A stretch of 64,000 nt of DNA from Naganishia liquefaciens (GCA_013423385.1 BLZA01000005.1:496001-560000), one strand, 5' to 3'. Shown: positions 11,928 to 23,525, numbered from the stretch's first letter. Program-made: numbers and translations. Notes: generated by a model not told the origin, from the sequence alone.

Positions 11928-13355
11928 ATGGTAAGCCTCTCGTCCGTGCCAGGGTAGGGAAGTCCCAAAACTTAGCCATAACGCAACCAGTCTTGGCGTG
12001 ATCGACCAGCTGCACCTTTCGTGGACGACCGAGGTGAGTTCATGATTACTTTGGGTGAGGCTTTGTATTTAACGGCTACCACATTAGAGGATCCTCGACC
12101 CTCAAGGGAATCTGACCGAGGTGGTCGAAGCGAAAGCCGCGACTTCGCCAGTCGTCCGTAAGTCTATGGAGTAGTAAAGCCACCTAAGGCGACCAATACG
12201 CTAATGAGCGTCACCTTTGCAGTGAAGGCAGGCGAGATGACTTTGATCGACCTCCTCCCAGACGAGATGACTATATGGACAGGCCCCCTCCGAGAAGGGA
12301 CGAGCGAGACGATTACGGATCGAGGCCGTACAGGAGGGACGGCTACGCCGACAGACCCCCTAGGCGAGACCACACCGAAAAGCCGCCTCCCTCGCAAGTA
12401 GTCGGTGTGTTCGGTCTCTCTGTTCAAACCCGAGAGAGCGACCTGGACTACGAGTTCAGCAGATTTGGTACGGTGGAGAGTGTCAACATTGTTTATGATC
12501 AAAGGGTGAGACCCTTTATGCTTGAACGCGCATTTCCATTTCTGATCGCTAGTCTTGGTCACCAGACCGAACGATCTCGTGGCTTCGGATTCATCCGAAT
12601 GTCAAGTGTCGAGGAAGCGCAAAAGTGCATTGACTCCCTGAACGGTATAGAACTTCAAGGTCGACGCATCCGAGTGGACTTCTCCACCACGCAAAAGCCA
12701 CACAACCCTACTCCGGGTGCCTACATGGGACCTCGACGACCTGCCTGTGAGATTTGCTTCTCCATTTTGTGCCAACCGCAAATTGATCTCGCGAAAACTT
12801 GACAGATGACGATCGACCGCTCTCTGATGACCGTGGACGATACGGACGAGATGATCGAGCTGGAGGTCGATACCCCGACCGATACGACAACCGACGTTCT
12901 GGCCGAGATTATGATCATTACGATGGTGGACGCGACGGTGGACGCGACGGTGGACGGTAAGTAGTTGAAATCTCCAGCGAATCCTTTTGTCCTTTTGGAT
13001 GTGACCGCTTTGAGCGGTTCCATCTCACCTGCCGTTATCGCTCATGTCGAATACGAGCTAATGGCGGACAAAGTGACAGGTACTCCCGGGACCGGGAGCG
13101 AGAACCCATTCGAGGTGACCGTGGCGATCGGGAAGCCAGTCCTCGTCGAAACAGGGACCTCGAGTAAGTGGCGGGTACCGACGGCAGAGTCTTACGTACT
13201 CAAGCTCAAGCTGCGACCCATCATTCAGCGATTACCGCTCAGGCGCTCGTCGAACGTCGGCCTCGCCTCCCCCTCGTGAGAAGGACCCTCGAGCGGACCG
13301 ATCTTTCAAGACTTACGAAGACGCCCCTCCCGCCGGAGGAGATGTCCGATACTAA
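11928..13355 (+). CDS. TRA2-like SR protein with one RRM
   Basis: Eight exons: 11928-11930 (ATG alone), 11991-12033, 12088-12157, 12223-12505, 12566-12746, 12806-12956, 13080-13163 and 13229-13355, giving 313 aa. An Arg/Asp/Pro-rich N-terminus precedes a single RRM (about residues 125-200) with RNP2-like VFGLSV and RNP1 SRGFGFIRM, then a Gly/Arg/Asp/Tyr-rich tail. This layout (RS/RD arm, RRM, RS/RG arm) is that of transformer-2 splicing activators. The intron inside the RRM (12506-12565, 60 nt) is in frame and stop-free, so retention would insert 20 residues without a frameshift. Exon 6 ends in a short GGRD repeat. The exact orthologue is not certain because many RRM/RS proteins look alike. 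Confidence 0.82.
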
Positions 13356-14053
13356 AGCGATGGAAGATGTAGCTCAGCCGAAGTTGTCTACATGCTCTAT
13401 TCACCTGTTTCTGTGGCAGAAAAGGGCAAGATTTCAAGTTGCAAGAGAGATGAACAAAAGGCGTTCGGGCCGGTTTCAAATTGGACAGATCTTGTAACAG
13501 ATATTTCAGCGTACCTCAAGTTAGCCTACATGAAGATCAAGATTCCCGTGTTCACAAACAACGCACGCAAAAGAACGCTGCAAAAACGTTTCCTAACTGC
13601 AAATCGTCGTTCTACAAGTCTCAAGGTGAAATTTCAGTAGACAAGTTGCTGAAGAAAGGAATTGCGCGATGTGACACGACGGTGAGTTCAAAGTCGGACA
13701 TCTGTCTCCATTGTGTGACATGCGGGGTCCATCCCTATGTGCAATCTTTGAGTCCGCACACGATCGCCGCGCGCGCGTCTGCGCTGGAGATGAAGCATAT
13801 ACCACCCTGCTTGTATCTACGGCGATAAGCTTTGAATGGCTATCCATTCTGCCATGTTCGCCTCGACGAGTGTTTCTTGTGTTGCTTATCCATTCATGCA
13901 TACTCATACAACCGATAGAGTCCACGCGAAAATGCCAGGGTGTTGTGTATTGGAACAGCGATGCGTCCAGTAAGATGCACGAACATTGCAAAAGCAGCTG
14001 ACTTGATCCTTGAGGATCTGATGGAGATATCCGACAATCTGAGACTCGCAAAG
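13356..14053. other. Convergent intergenic region, no gene supported
   Basis: About 700 bases between the stops of the TRA2-like gene and SSS1. Open frames exist on both strands (for example minus 13593-14051) but none shows conserved motifs or sensible splice partners. I see only presumed 3' UTRs. Confidence 0.5.
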
Positions 14054-14515
14054 TTAGGCGCCACCGCTATAATCAAACATCCGGTCAGATTCGCGCTGGT
14101 GACAGAAAGGGCTATGTGAGAGCTTACACTAGAATGTTGTTACTGGACAAGTGATAAGACCGGCGTCAGCTCTGGTTCTGGTCTCAAGGTTCACAAGAGT
14201 GCTTACATTGGGATGTGAATAAGCTTGACAAAGTATCCGATAAAGCCCATCACGGCGAATCCGACGGCGACTGCACGGCAGAGCTGGATGTACTCTGTGT
14301 TAGGAAACCGTAGGTTCGTCAGTTGCGAAGTTCGCAAGGGGATTGAATCTTTTGCAGCGTACCCTTTTGGGTGGGTTTCGTACACCTGTTGACGAACTTT
14401 TGTAACGCGGATTAATGTCAGCAGAGGTTGGGCAGGTGCAGATCAGGCTTACCTGTGTTCCTTCCTTGACGAACTGTCGGGGCACCTCGACGAATTCCTT
14501 TACTGCGTCGGACAT
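14054..14515 (-). CDS. SSS1: Sec61 gamma subunit (SSS1), ER translocon
   Basis: Five exons: 14515-14453, 14396-14363, 14294-14207, 14142-14128 (15 nt) and 14066-14054 (13 nt), giving 70 aa. The sequence follows the family closely: [20 protein letters not shown], a short basic linker with CTKP, then one membrane segment [19 protein letters not shown] and the ending INNILVGGA. Sec61 gamma clamps the Sec61 alpha channel in the ER membrane. The length and C-terminus are canonical, which validates the two tiny terminal exons. A Sec61 alpha-type gene is also in this window (42647-44346) but about 28 kb away, so they are not paired by position. Confidence 0.95.
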
Positions 14516-14944
14516 GATGGGCGTTTGGCGTTGTGCTATTCAGTTTGGAATGCGAATGAGACAATGTCGAGGATTTGAGTCTACCTGAAACTTACGACGA
14601 TGGAGATGACGGACACACGGCACAGTCGAGCAAGCAAGTTCACATGCGAAACCCGAGCACTATCACCTCACCCACCTCGACCAGCTAGCCGCAAGCGATC
14701 GACTGGCATGCCTTCCACGAGATATCCTTACGTAATTCAGCAAGACCACCCCACCGTGAGAGTTGAGTCGCGCGCAAGCCAGAGCAGATGGGCAGCGTGA
14801 TGGTGCATAATGAGCGATCGACAACAGGGTGGCTATTGTGTGGTATTGTGCATTGGCCGGCGTGCTTCTAGGGATTCTTCGAGGCAAAGAAGGGACGTAG
14901 TACCGGACCGACAGGAATCAGAAAACAAGAAGTGAATAACGAAA
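14516..14944. other. Divergent promoter region of SSS1 and SNRPB
   Basis: About 430 bases between two divergent starts. No conserved ORF or RNA gene was recognised. Confidence 0.5.
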
Positions 14945-16135
14945 ATGGTACGTCAGATTCTGTCAGGTCAAGCCGGACTGCAGCCGATGCGGGACGGTTC
15001 AAGGAAAGGGGGACAACACAGACGGACTCGGACGAAGGATGGGGATGGGCAGTTGCTGGAAGAGAGACCGCTCCGTCATTGCTGTGGCTCGTTTGCAAGA
15101 AGCGTGACGCTAACCCATCCACCTGTTCTCTATATTCCTGGCTTCATTCGAATTTTCCACGATTTCAACAGCCTCGTAAGTGGTCTCAGTTCGCTTTCTG
15201 CTCATGCAAAAACTTATTCGATCGCTCTTGCAGCCCCGAAAGCAAGAGCGAGCAAGATGCTCAACCTGGTCAACTACCGGTTGAAGGTTACCCTGTAGGT
15301 CGTGAAGCTAAGGCGGCAGATAAAGGAACATGGGCTTATCATCATCACCATCATAGGAATGACGGCCGCGCGATGATCGGTCAAATGTTGGCATATGACA
15401 AGCACATGAACTTGGTGTTGGCAGAGTGCGAAGAGTTCAGGCGTGTCAAGGTAAGCAATTATGCCACAAGACGATTCGCGAGTGCATCTCATTCGTTGCA
15501 ACTCGTATATTAGGGAAAGAAGGCAAAAGGAGCGGACCCAGCGGAACCGGCGCCAGAGGTGGAACAGAAACGAACGTTAGGCCTGGTGATCGTGAGAGGA
15601 GAGACGATCGTGTCGATCAGCGTGGAAGGACCGCCCCCGAACAAGGACGATGAGGGCAAGGGTTTGATGGCTGGACCCGGAAAGGGCGTGGCGGCTGGAC
15701 GGGGAATGCCGTTGATGCCACCAGGTGAGTCATGGAATTTGCGGCAGCATGGAGCTGTATAGGGAACTATGCTGATCGCTTGCGACGGCTTTCCAGGAAT
15801 GTCTGGACCCCCCGGTATCAGTGCTCGACCCATGGCCTACGCTCGTCCGCCTGCTGGATTCCCTCCCGGAATGATGCCTCCTGGATTCCCTGGGTAAGTT
15901 TGGGAACCGCGGGATGCATCCGCTGGACATAACTAATTCCTGCCTGTCAATAGTATGCCGCCGCAAGGCTTCAGACCCGGTTTCCCTCCGGCAGGCATGC
16001 CTCCTGGATTTGCGCCGCCGCCTGGAGTGATGCCCCCTGGGTACGTTTCTTTCATCGGCCGCGTCACAAACCTATGACTGATTCAGACGCCTTCTCTCGT
16101 TCAGATTCCCCCCTCAAATGCGACCTCCTCAGTAA
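14945..16135 (+). CDS. SMB1: Sm core spliceosomal protein B/B' (SNRPB)
   Basis: Proposed exons: 14945-14947, 15172-15175 (4 nt), 15234-15294, 15357-15450, 15514-15724, 15797-15893, 15954-16040 and 16105-16135, giving 195 aa. The Sm1 motif (NYRLKVTL then [14 protein letters not shown]) and Sm2 motif ([14 protein letters not shown]) are clear, followed by the Pro/Gly/Met-rich tail with repeated MPPG and PPG units seen in SmB. It is one of seven Sm ring proteins on U1, U2, U4 and U5 snRNAs. The 5' end is inferred: the third exon needs one extra base of phase, which a 4-nt exon CCTC with good flanking signals supplies, giving [11 protein letters not shown]. An ORF open from 14945 straight through intron 1 is the alternative but has no family similarity. 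Confidence 0.9.
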
Positions 16136-16355
16136 GCGGATGAGCAGAAATGACGAATCAGGAGGAACGTAAGTTGGATTGCGGCAAATCGAGGGTGAAG
16201 ACGTCATGTTGCATAACCAAAATGATGCGAGGGATAATGCGGCACCTGGGCATCTTCTTGTATCATCAGTATCATACTGGCAAACGCATATATCAGATTG
16301 ACAACCGTCTCCTTTTACCCAGCAAAACACGCGGTCTGTGACCCTTGTGTGCTGT

Positions 16356-18444
16356 TCAGGCCTTGGCTTTCGCATCTCTTCTGGCCCTCTTAACGGCTTT
16401 CGCCTTGTTTGTTGCTTGCCGTTCTCCGAAACTAGAATCGTGCATGGCCTATCGGCAAACAATTCCGATGAACATAGTCCTACACCTCATCCAAGCCGAA
16501 CATACCATGCTTGCTACCCTCTTTGCGGTTGACACGATGTTGAGATTATCGGTGATAAGATCGTCAGATTGTTTCCTTTCGGAAAGTTGTACCCCTGAAT
16601 TTACCAGGGTTAAGCGCGTGAATCAATGGCTCGGGAATCAAAACGTACCGACCGCGTCCTCTATACCCTTGACCAGTTCAGTGTCTCGTTCTGTAACAAA
16701 CGTGATGGCAAGACCGCCTCGACCAGCACGAGCGGTACGACCAACCCGATGAATATAGTCGTCGGACGCTCGTGGGCAGTCATAGTTTAATACCAGGGAC
16801 ACTTCAGGAATATCGAGACCTCGGGAACCGACGTCTGTTGTCACGAGGACAGGCACGCCGCCGGCTCGGAAACGAGTGAGAGATTGAAGTCGTTCCGGCT
16901 GGCTGAGGTGCGAGTGAAGGGGTACCGATGGGATGTCGAGCTCTTGAAGCATCAGGTGGACCAGATGCGCAGTCGCACATCGCTGAGTGAAGATGATGGT
17001 TGACGGGATGTATTGCGCCTCACCATCAACCTCGTTATCGTCGTCGCGCTCATCAGGTTTTCGCCTCAAATGATTGATCTCCTTGGGCGGATGAGTCAAG
17101 AGGTAGTGAAGATGGGTTTCCTTCACGAATGACGGCACGAAGAGGTATTCCTGGCGCAGATTGGCAACGGTCTTGGTGTCGCTTTCTACGCGGTGTACGA
17201 ATGGCTTCTGCTTGCCCGGTCTTGGCGGCCTAGCGGCAAGGGCTTCGATGCCCTCCGAGATGGTAGCAGTGAAGAGACACGTCTGTCTGTTTTCAGGCAT
17301 GTTGTCAAAGAGATACTTCAGATCTGGCGCAAACGATGGCGTCAAGAGTCGGTCAGCCTCATCCAAAACCTTCCGAACGAAGGTTAGCCACTTTGCAGGC
17401 ATCCAATACAGCAGAGAACTCACCACAACTTTGACTCTGCTCAGATCCCAATCGTCACCGGCACAGTTCTTCAGCAAGTCGTGAAGCCGTCCTGGTGTGG
17501 CGACCACGACATGTGGTCGATTCCGTAGATCTCGTGCTTGCTGCATCATATCCATGCCGCCCACTACTGTGACTGTCGTGAGCCCAAGTGGTTTTCCGAG
17601 AACAAGGAATTGTTCAGAAAGCTGATATGCGAGTTCTCTGGAACACGAAAGTCAAACATCGCCTTGGAAAAGTCTAGAATCGCTTTTACCTAGTTGGCGT
17701 CAAAACTACTGCAAAGATACCGAATGGATCCTTTGCAATGCGCTGCAGAATTGGCAGAGCGAAGGCCATTGTCTTTCCGCTACCTGTCTTGGCTCCACCT
17801 ATGCAATCTCGACCTAAGAAACGATCACAATTCAGCTAGGTTGACATAAGATCACAGATCTCCCTACCTTTCAGGATGTGTTCGAAACAAGCACTCTGAA
17901 TTTCCGTCGGTTTCTTGATCGATATTCCGGCTAGCGTACGTATAAGCTGTGGTGATAATCCTAGCCCCTCGAACGTTGTCTTAAGCACAGGCTTTTTCGG
18001 AGCAGAGGTAGCGGATCTGTTGGCCGGTACACGGGATATCCTTGAAGTGCTTGTTATATCGGCAGCAGCGTTCACAGGTTTCCTGCCTTGAAGAAGTGTT
18101 TCCGCGACCTCGTCCTGGTCCTCATCGTCCGATAGGGAGACCTCCTGGCCTCGCTTCCCGATCATCTCCGAATGATCTAGTACGTCCTGCGAGTTTCCGT
18201 CGTCCTCATCTTCAGATTCTTCTTCGGATTCTTCTCCATCTTCTGCGATATCCTGTTCGGATTGATCTGCCTCAGGTTTCAGATCTGTCTTGGACGAATT
18301 TGCGGATTGCTGCAATAGCGAAATCATGTGACGCTTCATGGCCTCATCGTCGAACACGACGGCCCCAGTGGTCGGCTCGGTTGCAGACGTCGTTCCCGTT
18401 GCCTCGACTCGTCTCCGCTTGCGAGCGCTGTGATCTTTGGACAT
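16356..18444 (-). CDS. DBP8: DEAD-box RNA helicase DBP8 (DDX49), 40S rRNA processing
   Basis: Six exons: 18444-17868, 17813-17690, 17637-17424, 17369-16649, 16594-16506 and 16448-16356, giving 605 aa. After an acidic, low-complexity N-terminal ~160 residues come the Q motif region ([20 protein letters not shown]), Walker [29 protein letters not shown] (motif II DEAD), the SAT-equivalent TAT in [17 protein letters not shown] and [11 protein letters not shown]. The C-terminus is short and Lys/Arg-rich. DBP8/DDX49 acts in the nucleolus in 18S rRNA maturation. The start is the ATG at 18444 ([11 protein letters not shown]); an upstream GTG in frame is ignored. Intron 17370-17423 is 54 nt, in frame and stop-free. 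DBP8 was chosen over DBP4 or RRP3 from DDX49-like wording around the motifs. Confidence 0.9.
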
Positions 18445-18581
18445 GGCGAAGTTCTCCGGAATCACACGGGCTCCTATGTGTCCTCAACGTGTAATGTCGA
18501 TACTCGGACCGTACGGTTCAGTCTCGCCATAGCATTATGAACTTGTTCAACGCCAACTGCGATATTTTGAACTGAGACATC

Positions 18582-18812
18582 ATGGTGGAGGCTCATCTCG
18601 GGATTCAAGGCCGACCTGTCCGTGCGTTTCACGCAACGCCGTCACGTTTCAAGTCTCCCGGATGGCAGCGCTTGCGAAATGCTTCCGTCGAAAGGGGTCT
18701 GGAGCGAAAGAGGAGTCGAGGCAAGGTCCTTTATGATGCCTTTGCCTTACAGAAGGAACAGCGCGGAAAGTCGGGAGGAATGTATAATCCGAATCTTGCC
18801 AGTAAAGATTGA
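18582..18812 (+). CDS. Small basic ORF with mitochondrial-presequence-like start
   Basis: A 76-codon ATG-to-stop frame lying between the divergent starts of DBP8 and the protease-like gene. It begins MVEAHLGIQGRPVRAFHATP. The RxFHxTP pattern is common at the end of fungal mitochondrial presequences. The remainder is strongly basic (many Arg and Lys) and ends GGMYNPNL. It could be a small mitochondrial protein or the first exon of a larger one: possible donors lie near 18803. I do not recognise a family, and chance is not excluded. Confidence 0.35.
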   Translation: MVEAHLGIQGRPVRAFHATPSRFKSPGWQRLRNASVERGLERKRSRGKVLYDAFALQKEQRGKSGGMYNPNLASKD

Positions 18813-19005
18813 GTAGAATGTCTCTCGACCAGACTACCGCATGATAGTCACTCTGGCCTCCCCCATCCAGCTCTCGCAGAGGACCAGATTGGATGCCGAC
18901 AGTCACTGCATTTCGCAGTCTCCGTAGAAGATATCATCTTCACTCATTCCCGACCACTCTTGAGACCCTGCGCCCAGTGCCTCAGCTTGGAAGGCCGGAA
19001 GAACC

Positions 19006-21740
19006 ATGCGTCCGCCGACACAAACGCTCCGTCATTGGGTGTTTGTCTTTTGCCAACTCGCTCAAACGACAGCCATTGAGGATGCAGACCGCTTGGGAAC
19101 CTATCTCACAGGACTGCCTATCTACCGTACTGCCGGTAATACCAATACAGTTGAAGTTTCCATAGGTGGACAGGATCTCAACCTGACTCTGTGTGAGTGA
19201 ATATTTCGCTTTCGATTGGGTTCTGCTGAGTTCATTGCACAAGCGACGAGCATCGAATACATTCTGGTGGCAAGTCCAGGATGTATAGACTGCATCAACG
19301 GTGCCAATCTGTGAGTCTCCGGGTATCGCCCGTTCAGTTCTTGTGAGCCTTTACCCGCACGCCGGCCCAGATACGACCCTTCCCGTTCGTCAACATGGGC
19401 ATCGACCCGCACAGCTCTGGACTACAAATTCGAAAATCCGTACTCACATCCTGGACCACGGACAGCTCAGAGAGAAAGTGACCCAGACTCCCCTCAATCA
19501 CCGGCTTTAATCGATATCGATGCCGTGATCGGCTCAGAGCGGATTCAAGACCCTCGAGGGGACAAGGAAGAGCGCAGAATCGCTGTAGTGGAGCGCATGA
19601 CTGATGCGGTAGGCGGAGACGCAAGGGCGAGGTTTGAGAAGGGATCAAGCGGTATCTAGGGGCTAGGAATCGATGCAGTAGGACTGATGTCAGGAATAAA
19701 TAATCATTGCTTATGCTTATCCTCTCCATAGTCTGCTCCTGCGAATTCAATCGTGTCTTCTGTTAGGCTTTCGCAGGGATCGAGCAACTTTACTGTCGGA
19801 CTCGCCATGAACTTATGGTCTTCCGACTTGAACTCCCTAGCTGGTGAATTGCAATGGGGAGCCACACCACGTGATGCATATCAAGGAGCTTTGTAAGCCT
19901 ATCTTTACGTCTTCTTGCTTGTTTGCTAAGCTTCCGCCCTGTTTTCAGCAACTGGATACCAGTCTCGGCAATGGGCTCGTTTTGGGCATTTCCGTTCGAC
20001 AAGCTATCAATGAACGGACATGGCGTTTCTGCAGAGGGATCAACCGTCAGTAGGCCCCTCAGACCCGCAAAGACGGACCGGGACAAAGCTCATACCTTCA
20101 GAGCGTCTTAGGCAGTTGTCGATCCAGGCTATAATGTCATCGCCATCTCGTTTGACAAAGCTCAACAGCTGTATTCCCATGTAAAAGGCGCGACGCAACA
20201 TGCGGATCTTCCGAACAGATGGGTGAGTTCGGGTGAATACAGTCAATACTCGCCTTAGCCGATTGTCAATTACTATCTCTCTGCGACCCGTAGGTGGTGC
20301 CGTGCGACAGCCAGCTTTCTCTTTCTGTGCGCATCCGGGCGCGAACATACACTGTCCCCGCCGAAGGCTTGATCCAAAGGCGATCACCCCAAGAATGCTG
20401 GGGAGCTGTGATATCCTGGGCAGCTGGAACGTCACCAGATCAAGCTGGTCGAGTTCTGCTCGGTACGCCCTTTCTCGCATATTTCTATACGTGAGTCCAT
20501 AGCGTGTTCCGTTTCCCTTGAAAAGCTAATCATACCCACATACAGTGTTTTATACTATGATGTGTTCGGAAGCGTATGTGCTATCTCCGATGTATCACTG
20601 TCGCTGAATATCGTGTCATGGCTAACGTGTCTCACTCAGTATGTTGGTATCGCCGGCAAACCTGGATTGCAGGCGCAACCAGCGAGGAGCGAGCGCCGAA
20701 AGCTATCCGCTAGCGAGACGGGCGGCAGTGAGTTCATGTGAATCATCGCCTGCTTTCGAGGACATTTGACGTGATATCTTCACCTACCCTTCCGCTCAGT
20801 CATATCTGCTGTTGTCATAGTTGTCGTCTTCGGCTTGTTGGCTTGCTACTATCGGCAACGTGACACCCCAGCAGGTTGGTACCATCGTGCGATGCGAAAA
20901 AGACATCGCATGGCAGTCAATCAGATGAAGATGGTGAATCCCCTGGCGCCAACGCCAAATTTGCTTGTCGGGCCACCAGCGATGCCGGATCTTCCCCGCG
21001 ATCGGATCTACTCAAAGCCATTCTGGAAGGGATTAGCAGAAAGGAATCGTGCTGCAGCGGTGACGCTGGACCCTCATATCCTGGCTTTTCAGCAACAGCA
21101 TGCACAGCAGGGGCTCGCCAACCTTCAACAAGAGCAATCGGGCGCTCGGCAGAATGGCAGTTCTGATCATCGGCATCAGCATCATCGGTCACAACACCGC
21201 CATCGCAAAGATATTCATGACGAGAACCAGCCAATCAGTTTCTTTGGAAAACTCAGACAACTCTTCGGAGGCAGTACATCCGAAGAGCGCACGGTTGAAT
21301 ACACGTCGCGACATCGCGATGACCTGCAGCACCATCGTCATGCGAGACATGCGTCGGAGCTCAGTCGCGAGACACCGTCCCATTCTCGCGTGCAAAGCTA
21401 CACTTCCCGACATCATCAAGATACTCGACGCAGCTCGTACGATGAAGGGACCCATAGCTTTAGCGGTTTTGATGCCGAGGGATCGTTTCACCAAATGCAT
21501 CTTCCGAGTCGACACGCATCGCGACCGACCTTTGGATCTGCCCATGACCAGTGGGGTCATATGCCTCAAATGCCGGAGCCAGGCCATTTGTTTTTCAACC
21601 CGATGAGACATCCGCAGCATATGGGTGGGCCTATGATCAATAATGGGCCTCATGAAGCTTACGAGCAGCGGAATATGGCTCCGTATGGCCCTATACCCCG
21701 ACAGCAGTCACCTGGCTACCCTCAAGGACCATTTCGCTGA
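19006..21740 (+). CDS. Membrane-anchored aspartic-protease-like protein, first catalytic Asp replaced
   Basis: Eleven exons: 19006-19192, 19244-19310, 19371-19608, 19660-19677 (18 nt), 19732-19892, 19949-20045, 20112-20222, 20294-20490, 20546-20573, 20640-20727 and 20800-21740, giving 710 aa. It has an N-terminal signal-like stretch (HWVFVFCQLA), then a pepsin-like fold: VEVSIGGQDL, YDPSRSSTW, GLGIDA plus NSIVSSV, VVDPGYNVIAIS and LGTPFLAYFY. A single membrane helix (IISAVVIVVVFGLLACYY) leads to a ~290-residue tail rich in His, Arg, Gln and Ser. Where active enzymes have DTG after the first strand, this has STS; the second site is DPG rather than DTG. It is therefore probably a non-catalytic relative acting at the cell surface or secretory pathway, with a cytosolic His-rich tail. 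Confidence 0.75.
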
Positions 21741-22753
21741 TTATATATAGCTCTGCGTAGTACGGCCCGGACCTAGAAATCCTGCGATGCAGAAATGCAA
21801 GAAGCAGGACTATGCGCGATCGGAACATGACCTTATGCATTGGAGCCGACATAGGCCCAGATGCTTGCCAACGGGATTTTAAAGGGGAAAGCAAGCCGCC
21901 GCATTAGTCTCGAGAGCTGCGACGATGAGCAAATCAAGTCTTTGAATCCTTGATGATGACTATGCAGCGATTTCCCCGCGATGTTCAAACCTCGAAGCAC
22001 GGCAGGCATCTTGACGCAGATTTGCATATGGCCTTGTGACTCAACTTGCAAGAGAGGTGGTTCCCTTGGGCTAGTGCGAATGGACAAGGCACGCCAGGTT
22101 ATCTTTCGAAAAAATATCCGCTTTTCCTGCGATACTGTGTAAGAGGCGACAACCAGAATCATATCTCGTAGCAAATGATCTGGCGACGACATGCGAAGTA
22201 CAGACGAAAAATCGTCTTGTGGTGGAGCTGTATGGTAGCTGTCGACCTGAACCATCAAAAGGGGCAGCGAATCCAACTTCCAACTCTGGTCAGAATTTGC
22301 TAGACACGCAAGATTAGATGTATGACAAAAGTGATGATGCGCTTGAGGGCGTCCCACGCGCTTCTTTCTTTTCAGACAGAAACGCGGGGCAGGCAGGACG
22401 GCGGGCCTGAGTGTCTCGCTGCTGATGCCGACCCGCTAGCAGCTGTGACGACGGAATCCTGAGCGGTGGTGCCGGAGTTGAGCTGATCGTCAACGACATC
22501 GCACCACAGTGAAGTCGCGCGTTGCGAGTCTGGGTGCCAAGGTTCTTCCTCAAAATCGACATACATCAAGGTGAGAACCTTTGCTCGGCGACTGGATCTC
22601 TGCGCGCGGAACGGAACTGACGGAACGCCTTGCCATTCTTCTCCCTGGACATCTTCGTTGGATCGGTCGACATTGTTGGATTGGACTTGTCTGGTGCTGG
22701 AACGAAATTGGAAACGGAAATCTGCGGGTCCTTTATTGGTGAATCAAACACAG
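21741..22753. other. About 1 kb without a convincing gene; unassigned minus-strand ORF 21833-22357
   Basis: The longest frame here is 174 codons on the minus strand (21833-22357). It shows no recognisable motif, membrane segment or splice partner. Smaller frames overlap it. The right part is the promoter of the eL18 gene. I cannot support a gene. Confidence 0.4.
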
Positions 22754-23525
22754 ATGGGTATCGACATTAAGAAGCACCACGTCAAGAAGGGTGCCCGATC
22801 GGCTCCTAAGAGCGAGGACCCGTACCTCCTCCTCTTGGTCAAGGTCAGTGCTGCTAGACAAAAGCTGGAGGGAGAGTCAGGTGTTGAAGGAAATCGTCTG
22901 CGCATCGATAATCACAGCTCTACCGATTCTTGGCTCGACGAACCGAATCCAAGTTCAACCGAGTCATCTTGAAGAGGTTGTTTATGTCCAAGATCAACCG
23001 ACCCCCCGTGTCGATCTCGCGAATCGTCAAGGAGACCAAGGGTTCCAACCCGGACGTAAGTGGTCACAGACTGGGCGGACAAGCCATCCTCTGATGCGCT
23101 TTCTTTCACTCGTACAGGGATCCAAGACTGTCGTTATCGTCGGTACTGTTCTCGATGACGAGCGTCTCCCGGTCGTCCCCAAGCTCTCGGTTGCCGCTTT
23201 GCGATTCACCCGATCTGCCCGAGAGCGAATTGTCGCCAACGGTGGTGAGGTCTTGACCCTCGACCAGCTTGCTTTGCGAGCTCCTACCGGTTCCAACACC
23301 GTCTTGATGCGAGGAAGGAGGAACGCCCGAGAGTCAGTAGCGAGGATGGGATTTTAAAGTCGTGATTACGTTTGCTGACAATCTTGATATAACAGAGCCG
23401 TCAGGCACTTCGGTGGTCCCCTCAAGGGTGGAAAGCCTTACCTCGCCTCCAAGGGCAGGAAGTTCGAGAAGGCTCGAGGAAGGAGAGCGTCGAAGGGTTT
23501 CAAGATCAAGTCCACCCACAAATAA
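22754..23525 (+). CDS. RPL18: 60S ribosomal protein eL18
   Basis: Four exons: 22754-22843, 22918-23055, 23118-23332 and 23396-23525, giving 190 aa. The N-terminus [20 protein letters not shown] and the blocks [28 protein letters not shown] and [20 protein letters not shown] are diagnostic of eL18, and the C-terminus is the usual basic FKIKSTHK. It is part of the large ribosomal subunit. Introns 1 and 3 use the less common donor GTCAGT. No snoRNA boxes C/D were seen in the short introns. Confidence 0.97.

Noticed and set aside
13593-14051. Minus-strand 152-codon ORF overlapping the SSS1 tail
   Set aside because: It overlaps conserved SSS1 exons in another frame and has no family features.
14945-15298. 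A 117-codon frame from the SNRPB ATG straight into the Sm domain
   Set aside because: The extra ~100 residues have no Sm similarity, and good GT-AG signals remove them. Other genes here show the same ATG-intron pattern.
21833-22357. 174-codon minus-strand ORF as a gene
   Set aside because: No motif, no splice partners, no signal or membrane segment. It could be real but nothing in the sequence supports it.
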